Source: Chloroflexota bacterium (GTDB lineage: Bacteria; Chloroflexota; UBA4733). Taken from it: a DNA stretch of 64,000 bases. The position numbers and the translations under genes are program-made. The stretch's first letter is position 1; every line of letters begins with the position of its first letter. Shown here one piece after another: positions 35,998 to 44,051 of this stretch. The stretch covers positions 8,273 through 72,272 of the forward strand of contig JAMCTA010000123.1 of the NCBI GenBank assembly GCA_023381895.1. The letters run 5' to 3'. Below the pieces are notes generated by a model. The model was not told where the DNA came from. It did no database searches and saw only the letters and a list, made by a program, of their open reading frames with translations.

Positions 35998-36338
35998 CCA
36001 AAGCCGCGGAGGCTCTTCTCTGTGGCTTGTTCATTCTGAAACTCGAGAATCAGTCCGAAAACCTGGAGAAGGAGGCGTTTCCCGACAGCTTCGTGTCCCA
36101 TGTTGAGATCGTGCCGAATGTTAAAATCGATGCACCAACACTCGTGCTCGGTAAGAGCTATGGGTAGAGTCGGAGCTTTTGAGCCAGCCTCAAACTCTTT
36201 GAGGAGGCTGAAAACTTTGATCAGAAGGCCTTTCGCTCCACCAGGAGGACCATCATCGTCCTTCCACGTGTGACGAATGAGGTAATCAATGGCCCAGCAG
36301 TCGGCCTCACTCAGCTGAATGACTTTTGTCGGTTCCAC
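35937..36338 (-). CDS. Small internally duplicated protein, unknown function
   Basis: 133 residues starting GTG at 36338 with GAGGAG 12 bases upstream. Two copies of a 43-residue unit are plain: residues 8-50 (LSEADCWAIDYLIRHTW ... LLIKVFSLLKEFE) and 60-101 (LTEHECWCIDFNIRHDL ... LLLQVFGLILEFQ). Conserved in both are L(S/T)E, CW(A/C)ID, IRH, and a Leu/Val-rich helix ending in EF. The tail is Ser/Pro-rich and disordered. I know no family with this pattern. It lies 21 bases after darA and overlaps the MraY-like gene, so the three are probably one operon. Confidence 0.78.
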   Translation of the reverse strand: MEPTKVIQLSEADCWAIDYLIRHTWKDDDGPPGGAKGLLIKVFSLLKEFEAGSKAPTLPIALTEHECWCIDFNIRHDLNMGHEAVGKRLLLQVFGLILEFQNEQATEKSLRGFGWTPRSTRPSDQSPADSAEG

Positions 36339-36359
36339 GACTCGGTGCTCCTCTCACAC

Positions 36360-36647
36360 TCACAGGCGCTCGAAGCGACCAACATTGAGCACCATGACCG
36401 TAGCTGCACCAGTCCGGACAGCCCGATCTCCGCCAGTTGTGACGGTACGGGACTGACACGTCTCTCGAACAATCCGGAGAACTTCATCGACCTGGTCGTT
36501 ATCCACCCCAACGAGAACAGTTGCATTTCCACGGCGCAGGAAGCCTCCTGCGGTCTCCAGGCGAGTTAGGCGAAAGTCTGCTTGTCGAAGAGCATCGCTG
36601 AGGGAAGCAGCGTCATCTTGCTGTGCGACGACCGTAACCAGCTTCAC
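36360..36647 (-). CDS. darA: Cyclic-di-AMP receptor, PII-like (DarA/PstA family)
   Basis: 95 residues, GTG start with AAGGGTGAGC upstream. The family hallmarks are clear: MKLVTVVAQQDDA, RLTRLETAGGFLRRGNATVLVGV (the TGGFL-type ligand loop) and DQVDEVLRIVRETC. In Gram-positive bacteria this trimer binds cyclic-di-AMP and relays potassium/osmotic or cell-wall state. It heads a minus-strand run with a duplicated small protein, a MraY-like transferase and a pseudokinase, suggesting cyclic-di-AMP input into envelope synthesis. That link is inference. Confidence 0.92.
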   Translation of the reverse strand: MKLVTVVAQQDDAASLSDALRQADFRLTRLETAGGFLRRGNATVLVGVDNDQVDEVLRIVRETCQSRTVTTGGDRAVRTGAATVMVLNVGRFERL

Positions 36648-36746
36648 CGTTGCTCACCCTTCCATTCAGTAACTAGTGTAGCACTCACCCTCCGCACTGG
36701 CGGCGCGGGAAGAAAGCAGACTCGCGTGCCGGCACGCTAGCGCACA

Positions 36747-37151
36747 TTACCTACTATGCAGCCAGCGCTTCACACGCTGGACGACATCATCGAGCCCTCT
36801 GCGCTTCTGGGACTCGATGACCTGCCCTCGCCAGACGTGCGGAGGAGTAGGAGCAATGAAAGCGCGCACAAGTGAGATACCAATGGCATAGATGATCAGC
36901 AGTGATGCCACGGCTCCCAAGAGATGCGTCGCTGAAACACCCACGACAACTCTGCCAAACTGCGCCAGGATAACCAGAACAATCGCTACGAGAAACGCGT
37001 CACGGGCACCGGGCACAGGCACACTCCAGTGCGGACGGGATGTGTGCGGCACTCGTCGCCGAGGAGGATCACCAGGCCGCTTCTCGCCCGGAAAATCGGG
37101 GAGATTGTTAAGAATAGATCGAATCTCGCGCTCATACCGCGGTGCTGACAT
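36747..37151 (-). CDS. Small membrane protein with basic N-terminus
   Basis: 134 residues from ATG 37151, preceded by GGAGGTCAAGAT; the longer frame upstream lacks a ribosome site. The opening YEREIRSILNNLPDFP is followed by a Pro/Arg-rich stretch, two membrane helices (about 55-75 and 78-98) and a charged tail ending in Arg-rich sequence. Proteins with this YEREI...ILxxL start plus two helices recur in Chloroflexota. No function is known to me. Confidence 0.68.
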   Translation of the reverse strand: MSAPRYEREIRSILNNLPDFPGEKRPGDPPRRRVPHTSRPHWSVPVPGARDAFLVAIVLVILAQFGRVVVGVSATHLLGAVASLLIIYAIGISLVRAFIAPTPPHVWRGQVIESQKRRGLDDVVQRVKRWLHSR

Positions 37152-37290
37152 ATCTTGACCTCCGCGCAGGCGGTGGGTCTGCGTACGACCCAGAAGCACT
37201 TCACCCACAGTATCACACGGCTGTTCTAAGGGAGCAACCACCAAGCGAGCACGTGCCTTTGTCACGACCGTGGTCCTGAAACTCATCCGG

Positions 37291-38073
37291 TCAGGAAATC
37301 ACGAAGGTCTTCGTCACCGGACCAGCGCCAGCACGAGCAGTGACGGTTGCGATGCCCTTTCCTACTCCGTTGGGAACTGTCAAGCGAAAGGACACGATTC
37401 CTTGCGCGTTTGCGCGCTGTGTGATGGCGTGTGGAGGCTGATTCGGGTAGTGGATCGTCAGTGTGACCAATGCATGGGGGGCGGTGATGGCGACCGCCAC
37501 GTAGGTCGAACCCAACGCCAGCGTCGTGGCACTGAGTTCGAGAGCTCGCACTCCCGCCCCTTGTGCCGTGGGATGCTCCACCGCTATCAATGGCGCGGAA
37601 CGAGTTGGGCTCGGAATGGGCCTTGGAGACTGGGACCGCCCGGTCGGTGCGATAGCCGCGCGGGTTACTGCTGTGGGAGACGGTCTCGGTGCCCTGGTCA
37701 CCGTTGGCGTCACAGTTACCGTGGCCGTCACACTCGGCGCCCTGGTCACCGTTGGCGTCACAGTTACCGTGGCCGTCACACTCGGCTTTGGAGTTGCTGT
37801 CGGTACGGTAGTCGCAGTCGCTGGCACGCGCGTCGCAGTTGCTACAGGCTGTGTATGTGTAGGAATTGCTTGCTGCAGCGTCTCTGACATACTGAGCACC
37901 GCTGTCGCACTTGGCACCGCTGCGCCCTCGCGTGACCTGCCAGTCACAGATTGAATGCTCCGCTGCTGCAACACCACTGCCACGAGAAAGCCGACCAGGC
38001 CCACGAGAAGCACCACAGATGCAATATCGTGCCAGGCAGCTCCAAGTCGCTTCACACTCTCACGCCTGTTCAA
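37291..38073 (-). CDS. Membrane-anchored surface protein with Thr/Pro stalk
   Basis: 260 residues with one N-terminal membrane anchor (about residues 16-35) and an extracytoplasmic stalk rich in Thr, Val and Pro (about 60-160). The stalk contains two exact 16-residue repeats (PSVTATVTVTPTVTRA). A C-terminal beta-sandwich-like domain follows (about 170-260), with the look of a big-Ig/cohesin-type fold (LGSTYVAVAITAPHALVTL). Such stalks display a domain away from the membrane. The tandem repeat at the DNA level suggests the stalk length varies between strains. Function unknown. Confidence 0.7.
   Translation of the reverse strand: MNRRESVKRLGAAWHDIASVVLLVGLVGFLVAVVLQQRSIQSVTGRSREGAAVPSATAVLSMSETLQQAIPTHTQPVATATRVPATATTVPTATPKPSVTATVTVTPTVTRAPSVTATVTVTPTVTRAPRPSPTAVTRAAIAPTGRSQSPRPIPSPTRSAPLIAVEHPTAQGAGVRALELSATTLALGSTYVAVAITAPHALVTLTIHYPNQPPHAITQRANAQGIVSFRLTVPNGVGKGIATVTARAGAGPVTKTFVIS
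37691..37786. repeat. Exact 48-bp tandem duplication inside a surface-protein gene
   Basis: 37691-37738 and 37739-37786 are identical over 48 bases, encoding two copies of a 16-residue Thr/Val/Pro stalk unit. Perfect identity in both copies indicates a recent duplication or slippage hotspot. It keeps the reading frame. Confidence 0.95.
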
Positions 38074-38209
38074 TCACAGCCCACACCGCGCTCCGCACGA
38101 GAGTCTACGCAATACTTCACAAGGTCCCACTCTTACATCCGAATCGCTCCCTTGTTCAGAAACGAAGTAGCACTGGTCTCTTCCGGGAGAAACCATTCAG
38201 AGGACGTGA

Positions 38210-39193
38210 TCATTGACGGGCCCACAGCCACACATCGCGGCGCTGATCGCCAATCCGCAACCAATTATTGAGTAAGCTTACACGCCTGAATCCAAGACTC
38301 TCGATCCACGTGTCGTGGTCTTCTCGTGGCAATGCCGCTGTCCAGAGGGGGCTGTCTGGCCAGCGAAGCTCATTGGTCAAAAGCTGGCAGTGCTGCTCAA
38401 ATCCTGGCACGATACCAAGATCTACACGCCAAGCATCGCCAAACCAGCAGGGATCGGGTTGCATGAGGCACCATCCCACCGTGGCTCCCGAGTGGCTTTC
38501 AAGCACACGCTGCTCTCCGGTCTCGAGCTGTTCTGTCCGTCGCATAAACGTGATGAACGGTCCTTCGAGGTTGCCCTGCCCCTTCACACCAAGGCAACCG
38601 AAACGCGGTAGCGCTTCTGTCCCCGCGGGTGCAATGAATGCTGGCACATTCAATGCCGGCCAATCGCCCCACGCTAGCGCCCGCGCGTGTACCGGTCCCT
38701 GCGGAAGGAGGTACTCTTGGACCGCATCAGCGCTAGCGCGCCACATCATAGAGCCCGATCCGGGAGCAACCGAATGGAAGCCGAAAGAATGATAGATCCA
38801 GTAAGGATGAGACTCGAAGCCAGTACCCAGCGTGAGCACGCGGATGCCGTCTCGAAGGCACTGCGTCATCTGGACCGCCATAAGCTGCCGATAGGCTCCC
38901 TGCTGACGCCAAGCCGGTGCGGTAAAGACGTGACTCACGATGCCGGAACCACGAGCATCGGAGACCATCACCTGACTGATGAGTTCACTCCGCACTGTGG
39001 CAACGTAGAAGCGTACTCGCAAGCCAGAGAGCGTCTCACGGAGCGCGCGCGCTAGATGATACTGCCAGTCCGCTCCCTTGTGAGCTAGAAAGGTAAGCAA
39101 TTTGCCAGCCCAATTGAGGTCGGGTGCCTCGACAAAGCCCAAATCGACCGACTCCCCAGTCTTGAGGTTTCCTGACCCAAGAAATTGGTACAC
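38210..39193 (-). CDS. GNAT-family N-acetyltransferase
   Basis: 327 residues. The N-terminal half is a GNAT domain with the acetyl-CoA motif A region VFTAPAWRQQGAYRQLM (an R/Q-x-x-G-x-Y variant of QxxGxG/A) and GTGFESHPYWIYHSFGFH. The C-terminal half appears to be a second, degenerate GNAT-like lobe ending in LGFRRVSLLNNWLRIG. Two-lobed GNATs act on peptides, sugars or small amines; the substrate is not predictable. It diverges from the thioredoxin-fold gene at 39276. Confidence 0.82.
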   Translation of the reverse strand: MYQFLGSGNLKTGESVDLGFVEAPDLNWAGKLLTFLAHKGADWQYHLARALRETLSGLRVRFYVATVRSELISQVMVSDARGSGIVSHVFTAPAWRQQGAYRQLMAVQMTQCLRDGIRVLTLGTGFESHPYWIYHSFGFHSVAPGSGSMMWRASADAVQEYLLPQGPVHARALAWGDWPALNVPAFIAPAGTEALPRFGCLGVKGQGNLEGPFITFMRRTEQLETGEQRVLESHSGATVGWCLMQPDPCWFGDAWRVDLGIVPGFEQHCQLLTNELRWPDSPLWTAALPREDHDTWIESLGFRRVSLLNNWLRIGDQRRDVWLWARQ

Positions 39194-39275
39194 CGGTTGC
39201 TACTCCTTAGCTAAACACGTATGCGAAGGAAGAGTATGCCACGTGGGCTCGACCGCCACTTGAGGAGTGTGAATC

Positions 39276-39875
39276 ATGGCCATCGCAGCTGAGCAGCTCA
39301 AGTCCGGCATGACCTATCAGCAGTTTCTGGACAGCATGACTCGGAATCGAGATCGCATCGAACAGGTGAGGTCATCCGTACAGCTGACTCCTGCCGAAGA
39401 GGAGTTCTTCGCCTCAATCAGTGAGCCCATCGATACGCTTGTTCTCGCTGAAGACTGGTGTGGCGATGTGATTGCAGGATTACCGATACTGCAGAGGCTC
39501 TGCGCGGCATCAAAGGGCAAGGTAGTCCCCCACATCTTCCTACGTGATCAGCATCTCGATCTCGCTGACCAATTTCTCAATCAGGGAAAGTACCGGAGCA
39601 TTCCCGTCTTCGCGTTCTTCGACTCCTCCGGACGGGAGCTGGGACGCTTCATCGAGCGTCCCCCTGCTTTCAACGAGCTGCGCGAACGGTACCGCGTTGC
39701 GCTTTACGCCGCCCACCCTGAAATGGGTAGCCCTGAAGCACCGGTGGACTCACTCACCGAAGCGCAAACTCAGGCGAGGAGGAAGCTGCTCGCCGAGCTC
39801 GATCGAGAGCTCGCCTCGGAGCGGACCCGGCTCACGATCCGAGACATCCGCACTATCCTTGAGGGCCACGTCTAA
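39276..39875 (+). CDS. Thioredoxin-fold protein with a single active-site Cys
   Basis: 199 residues. A thioredoxin-like domain (about 45-130) has the site WCGDVIAG, where the second Cys of CxxC is Asp, as in a group of Firmicutes/Chloroflexota thioredoxin-family proteins of unknown role. The cis-Pro region is RSIPVFAFFD. The helical C-terminal tail (about 155-199) is charged. With one Cys it cannot act as an ordinary disulfide reductase; a glutathione-like, bacillithiol-like or chaperone role is possible. It converges with pncB, whose stop is 8 bases away. Confidence 0.82.
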   Translation: MAIAAEQLKSGMTYQQFLDSMTRNRDRIEQVRSSVQLTPAEEEFFASISEPIDTLVLAEDWCGDVIAGLPILQRLCAASKGKVVPHIFLRDQHLDLADQFLNQGKYRSIPVFAFFDSSGRELGRFIERPPAFNELRERYRVALYAAHPEMGSPEAPVDSLTEAQTQARRKLLAELDRELASERTRLTIRDIRTILEGHV

Positions 39876-39882
39876 GGCTGCT

Positions 39883-41334
39883 TCACGAAGCGCCTGGGGC
39901 AGCGTGGTCAGTTGTCACCTCGCTGTCCGGAAAAGGTGATACTCCTCCGCTGAGCAGTTCCTCACGGAGTCGCGTGAGGACTGTACTAAACCGTACAGGG
40001 TACCGCGGAGCATCCTTGAGCACCCGGTATTGCTCGGGCAAGCTGCGTAGATTATGCTGAGCGAGTTCCCAGACCTCGCTCAGTGGAGGCAAGCTGCCCG
40101 GGAGTACTGCGCCGTTCTGCACCACTGGCCGGAGCAGCCGCGCACTACGCTCCGGGGGGCGCTCCGAGGCCAGCATGACCAAGTCCTCTTCAAACTGACC
40201 GATGCGATAGACCTCCTTCTTGCCCGGCCACGTGACCTTTCCCATAGCGTGCTTGATGAGTGGGCGCGCTCCCTGTCCCGCGCCTGCGTATTGCACTAGC
40301 TTGTACACGCCACCAAGCGAGCCGCCGTCTACCTCATGGGCAACGGATCCGGCACCCACACCCAGGCTCGTGCCCACTCCAAAGGCATCGACGGGAGCGC
40401 CCCGAGCCAGCAGATCAGCAATGGAAAACTCATCCAGATCGCCACTGGCCAGGATCTTCACGTCCGTGAGTCCTGCTTCGTCAAGTACTTCGCGCACGTA
40501 ACGACTATCTTCCAACAAATCGCCGCTGTCGAGGCGTACCGCGGCCAGCGTATGGCCAAGAAGGTTTTGATATTCGTTCGCCACGTCTACGGCCGTATGC
40601 ACAGCTCGCTGGACATCATAGGTATCGAGCAAAAGTGTGTAACGGTTGTAGGTCTTCGCCACCGCCTCAAAGGCCGAGCGCTCCTCATCGAAGATCTGTA
40701 CCAACGCGTGGGGAATGGTACCAGTAGCCAGCAATCGATACTGATAGGCGGCTGCTAGAAACGAGGTACTCGAACAACCACCGATGAACGCGGAGCGTGC
40801 AACCACAAATGGTTCTTGGGCGCGCCGGAAGGAGAACTCGGAAACGCGCCGGCCCTTCGCGGCCCAAACAATGCGCGAGGCTTTCGTCGCAATGAGTGTG
40901 GCGAGGTTGACCGCATTGAGAAGCCCTGCCTCTATCAGGAGCGCCTCGCGAAACGGCGCTGTGACGCGGAGAAGCGGTTCGTCTGGGAATGCGATGGAGC
41001 CCTCCGGCATTGCAAGAATCTCTCCGGTGAAGTGGAGCTCCCCCAGCTCTTCGAGAAAGCGCGGATCGTAGCCGCGTACTTGGGCGAGGAAGCGGAGGTC
41101 TTCTTGGGTGTAGTGGAAGTCACGGACAAACTCCAATGCCTGTTCCAGGCCGGCAACCAAGAGGTAGGCGCCACCTAGCGGAGAATGTCGAGTGTAGAGA
41201 TCAAATGTTGCAATACCGTTGTGACCACTGCACCAGCTGATATACGCAGCATCAGGATGATACATATCCGTAAGGAGCCCTGGGTTGACGCCTTCTCGCC
41301 AGGCCGTTCGATCGTAAGGCACGGCGCGCCTCAC
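39883..41334 (-). CDS. pncB: Nicotinate phosphoribosyltransferase
   Basis: 483 residues. It makes nicotinate mononucleotide from nicotinate and PRPP using ATP. Family landmarks: LLTDMYHPDAAYI (NxLLTDlYq-type opening), EFSFRRAQEPFVVARSAFIGG, AVRLDSGDLLEDSRYVR and GASGDLDE-like ILASGDLDEFSI, with GVGTSLG near the phosphate site. It belongs to the larger bacterial PncB class. GTG 41334 overlaps the nicotinamidase stop by GTGA. The previous gene makes its substrate and the one before that probably regulates both. Confidence 0.95.
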   Translation of the reverse strand: MRRAVPYDRTAWREGVNPGLLTDMYHPDAAYISWCSGHNGIATFDLYTRHSPLGGAYLLVAGLEQALEFVRDFHYTQEDLRFLAQVRGYDPRFLEELGELHFTGEILAMPEGSIAFPDEPLLRVTAPFREALLIEAGLLNAVNLATLIATKASRIVWAAKGRRVSEFSFRRAQEPFVVARSAFIGGCSSTSFLAAAYQYRLLATGTIPHALVQIFDEERSAFEAVAKTYNRYTLLLDTYDVQRAVHTAVDVANEYQNLLGHTLAAVRLDSGDLLEDSRYVREVLDEAGLTDVKILASGDLDEFSIADLLARGAPVDAFGVGTSLGVGAGSVAHEVDGGSLGGVYKLVQYAGAGQGARPLIKHAMGKVTWPGKKEVYRIGQFEEDLVMLASERPPERSARLLRPVVQNGAVLPGSLPPLSEVWELAQHNLRSLPEQYRVLKDAPRYPVRFSTVLTRLREELLSGGVSPFPDSEVTTDHAAPGAS

Positions 41335-41942
41335 CTCTCTTGCTCTTTCCAGCCCGGAACCGCCGCTGCGAGCCTTCGCAGCGTCGCAACCTGGGCACCA
41401 GCATCCACCATGTCAGCGATGGCTCGCTCGGCGTCGCCATTGCTGACGTTCACCCCCCTGCTGGCATCAATGAGCAGTACCGTCCGGAAACCTTGCGACA
41501 GCGCATCCAAGACCGTAGCCCGGACGCAGTAGTCCGTCGCAAGTCCGCCGGCGAGCACCTGCGAGATTCCGCGATGACGCAAGAGTTCAGCGAGCGCGAC
41601 ACCACTCTGATTACGCGCTTGAAATGCGGAGTAAGCATCCTCGCGGGCACCGGTCCCTTTCGAGACGATCTCCGCATCCTCCGGGAGCTGCAAATCGGGA
41701 TGGAACGCTGCTCCGGGTGTATCTTGCACACAATGCCGCGGCCAGACTCCACCAAACTCTCGAAAGTGAGCCGTCTTCGCCGGATGCCAATCACGTGAGG
41801 CGATGACCGGTATCCCCAGAGCATGGCTACGCCGTACGTATTCGTTGAGCACGGGGATGACGGCATCCCCTTCTGGGACAGCGAGCGCGCCGCCAGGGCA
41901 GAAGTCCACCTGTACGTCAACAACAATGAGGGCGACTGTCAC
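41331..41942 (-). CDS. pncA: Nicotinamidase
   Basis: 203 residues of the isochorismatase-like fold. Catalytic Asp in VVDVQVDFCPGG (residue 9), metal site in SRDWHPAKTAHF, Lys in SKGTGA and the nucleophile Cys in GLATDYCVRATVLDA are all present. It deamidates nicotinamide to nicotinate, used at once by PncB from the overlapping next gene. The gene follows nrtR after 14 bases, giving a complete NAD-salvage operon with its own regulator. Confidence 0.96.
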   Translation of the reverse strand: MTVALIVVDVQVDFCPGGALAVPEGDAVIPVLNEYVRRSHALGIPVIASRDWHPAKTAHFREFGGVWPRHCVQDTPGAAFHPDLQLPEDAEIVSKGTGAREDAYSAFQARNQSGVALAELLRHRGISQVLAGGLATDYCVRATVLDALSQGFRTVLLIDASRGVNVSNGDAERAIADMVDAGAQVATLRRLAAAVPGWKEQER

Positions 41943-41956
41943 CGCTCAATCCCCTT

Positions 41957-42658
41957 TCACCCACTTTCAGAGTGCGGGTCAAACCCTTTTCCAGTGAACC
42001 GATAGAGCCGCGGCGGACGATGCCGATTACCGCTACGGTGGAGGCTCGTTGCGACCACTAAGCCTGAGGCAAGAATCTTGTGGATGAAGTTGCCAGGATC
42101 GAGGCGCCGTTCCAAGATGATTTCGTATACGTGACGCAACTCTGCCATCGTGAACATCTCCGGCACGAATTGAAATGCAATGGGTGCATACTCTACCTTG
42201 TTGCGTAAGCGCTGCACCGCAGTTTCAACAATGAGCTGGTGATCGAACGCCATGTAATCGGGAAGGTGCTGAACGGGAAACCAGGAGACAGTCGCGCTGG
42301 CTTCATCTGCCCGGATCGTGAGGTCAGAACTGCGCACCAATGCATAGTAGGAGATCGTGATGACTCGCGCTCGCGGGTCTCGAGTCGGCTCCCCGAAAGT
42401 ATACAACTGCTCGAGGTAAACGCTGGAAACCCCCGCCTTCTCTTGGAGCTCGCGCTGCGCCGCGTCATCAAGACGCTCATTGTGCAACACAAAGCCGCCA
42501 GGAATGGCCCAGTGATCACAGAACGGTGGCTGTCTCCGTTGCAGAAGCAAGACCTGCAAACACTCCTCTTCCTCCTGACGATCAGGCTGAATCGTGAGAA
42601 TCACCACATCAACGGTGACTAACGGGTGTTCACGCCCTTGTAGGTGCTCTGCTTGCAT
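41957..42658 (-). CDS. nrtR: NrtR-type NAD regulator (Nudix domain plus winged helix)
   Basis: 233 residues. The Nudix domain (about 10-150) has a degraded signature: GGFVLHNERLDDAAQRELQEKAGV, where the second Glu of the catalytic REUxEE is Lys, typical of NrtR proteins that bind but do not cleave ADP-ribose. The C-terminal winged helix (FTMAELRHVYEIILERRLD) is the NrtR DNA-binding type. NrtR represses NAD synthesis/salvage genes and is released by ADP-ribose. The two following genes, pncA and pncB, are exactly such targets. ATG with AGGTGA upstream. An ADP-ribose pyrophosphatase is the alternative, but the Nudix change argues against it. Confidence 0.88.
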   Translation of the reverse strand: MQAEHLQGREHPLVTVDVVILTIQPDRQEEEECLQVLLLQRRQPPFCDHWAIPGGFVLHNERLDDAAQRELQEKAGVSSVYLEQLYTFGEPTRDPRARVITISYYALVRSSDLTIRADEASATVSWFPVQHLPDYMAFDHQLIVETAVQRLRNKVEYAPIAFQFVPEMFTMAELRHVYEIILERRLDPGNFIHKILASGLVVATSLHRSGNRHRPPRLYRFTGKGFDPHSESG

Positions 42659-42674
42659 GCCGTCACCTATAGCC

Positions 42675-42712
42675 CGTCTAGACGAGCACTGTCAAACGCG
42701 GCCAAACGCGGC
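42675..42712. promoter_or_regulatory. Candidate NrtR operator region
   Basis: Just upstream of nrtR and the divergent oxidoreductase gene lie the palindrome CGTCTAGACG (42675-42684) and a perfect direct repeat, CAAACGCGGC twice (42693-42712), spaced one helical turn. Dimeric NrtR usually binds about 21-base palindromes in this position. Which, if either, is the site cannot be settled by eye. Confidence 0.4.
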
Positions 42713-42791
42713 TTGCCGATATGTAGCAGCTATCATTATCCGCAACGTTGGAAGGATCTATCAGGGTTTAGCAAGAGAATGGAAGCACATC

Positions 42792-43784
42792 ATGGCCAGC
42801 AAACTTCGCTTCGGCGTGATCAGCACCGCACGAATTGGTGTTGCCCAGTTCATCCCAGCCGTCCGCGAGAGTGAGCGATGCGAAGTCATCGCCATCGCTA
42901 GCCGTGACCTCAATAAGGCACAGAGGGCCGCATCAGAGCTCCAGATCCCCAAGGCCTATGGGAGCTACGGGGATCTCCTCAACGATCCAGAGATCGATGC
43001 CGTTTACATCAGCCTCCCAAACTCCCTTCATGCTGAATGGTCTGTGCGTGCGGCAGCGGCAAAAAAGCACGTCCTCTGCGAAAAGCCGGTCGCACGCACC
43101 ACTGGAGTAGCACGAGAAATGGTGGCCGCTGCAGAAGGAAACGGCGTGCTCCTCATGGAGGCATTCATGTACCGGCATCATCCACAGCACGCCACCGTCA
43201 AAGAACTCGTGGCTCAAGGCAAGATCGGCGTTCCCCGGTTCGTCCGGGCCTCATTCTGCTTCACACTACGAAACCCAGATGTCAATATCCGGACTAACGC
43301 CCTGCTCGAGGGCGGCGCCTTGATGGATGTGGGCTGCTACTCCGTGAACGCTGCGCGCTATCTCTTCGACGCGGAGCCAGCAGAGGTTTCAGCATTTCAG
43401 CACCGTTCGGAACAATTCGGCGTCGATATCTCATTCGGCGCAGTGATGCGATTCCCTGGAGATCGCCTCGCGATGGTGGACTGCAGCTTTGAAACGGCTA
43501 GCGGTGGGCACTATGAGGTGGCCGGCAGTGAAGGCTCGATCATCGTAGATCGAGCCTTCACTCCAGGGACAAGTCCAGTGAGCGTGCGCCTCATCCGTAG
43601 TGGCAGTGCCGAGACAATCGACATCGGCGCGGTCAATCAATATGCTCTCGAGGCCGATCACCTGGCAAAGTCTATTGCAGCGGGGCGCTTGCTGGCTCCT
43701 GCTGAGGACGGCGTGGCCAATACCCGCGTGATCGAGGCGCTCTATGCTGCAGCGGCTCGTTCCGCTCCGCTGAGTCTCCTGTAG
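42792..43784 (+). CDS. Gfo/Idh/MocA-family NAD(P)-dependent oxidoreductase
   Basis: 330 residues from ATG 42792 (MASKLRFGVISTARIG). It has an N-terminal Rossmann fold (GVISTARIGVAQF, a G-x-x-x-x-x-I variant), CEKPVA (the conserved EKP with catalytic Lys), and the C-terminal alpha/beta substrate domain with GGALMDVGCYSVNAARYL. Family members oxidise or reduce sugars and sugar-like substrates or dihydrodiols. It shares a divergent promoter region with nrtR, so it might be NrtR-regulated, but no sugar pathway gene is adjacent. Confidence 0.93.
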   Translation: MASKLRFGVISTARIGVAQFIPAVRESERCEVIAIASRDLNKAQRAASELQIPKAYGSYGDLLNDPEIDAVYISLPNSLHAEWSVRAAAAKKHVLCEKPVARTTGVAREMVAAAEGNGVLLMEAFMYRHHPQHATVKELVAQGKIGVPRFVRASFCFTLRNPDVNIRTNALLEGGALMDVGCYSVNAARYLFDAEPAEVSAFQHRSEQFGVDISFGAVMRFPGDRLAMVDCSFETASGGHYEVAGSEGSIIVDRAFTPGTSPVSVRLIRSGSAETIDIGAVNQYALEADHLAKSIAAGRLLAPAEDGVANTRVIEALYAAAARSAPLSLL

Positions 43785-43858
43785 GCTCACTAACGGTACC
43801 AGGCACGGCGGGAATGCCACCTCGCCACACTGCGCCTATCGCTTCGAGCGGACCTCGC

Positions 43859-43997
43859 GACTAAATCCTTCCACGGGGCCTGTTGCGAAAAGCGAGGCCC
43901 TCACCCCGGCTCGCCAAGGCTCGCCACCCCTCCCCCAAGCTTGGGGGAGGGCAGGGGAAGAGGGTCTCCTTCGCAACGCCATTCTGGTTTGATTTAG
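43859..43997. repeat. Structured intergenic repeat, copy 1
   Basis: 139 bases running from GACTAAATCC to GATTTAG, with short inverted ends (CTAAATC/GATTTAG). Inside, GTTGCGAA (43882-43889) pairs with TTCGCAAC (43970-43977), and a 24-base perfect palindrome lies at 43928-43951 (C-rich arm, AAGCTT centre). A second copy is at 59584-59706, where the paired bases have changed together. It has no coding potential. It is best described as a MITE/REP-like palindromic element. Confidence 0.88.
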
Positions 43998-44051
43998 CGG
44001 ATCGTTCCGCCGAAGGGATCGAAGTGTACACAGGTCTGGCTCGAGCCAGAG

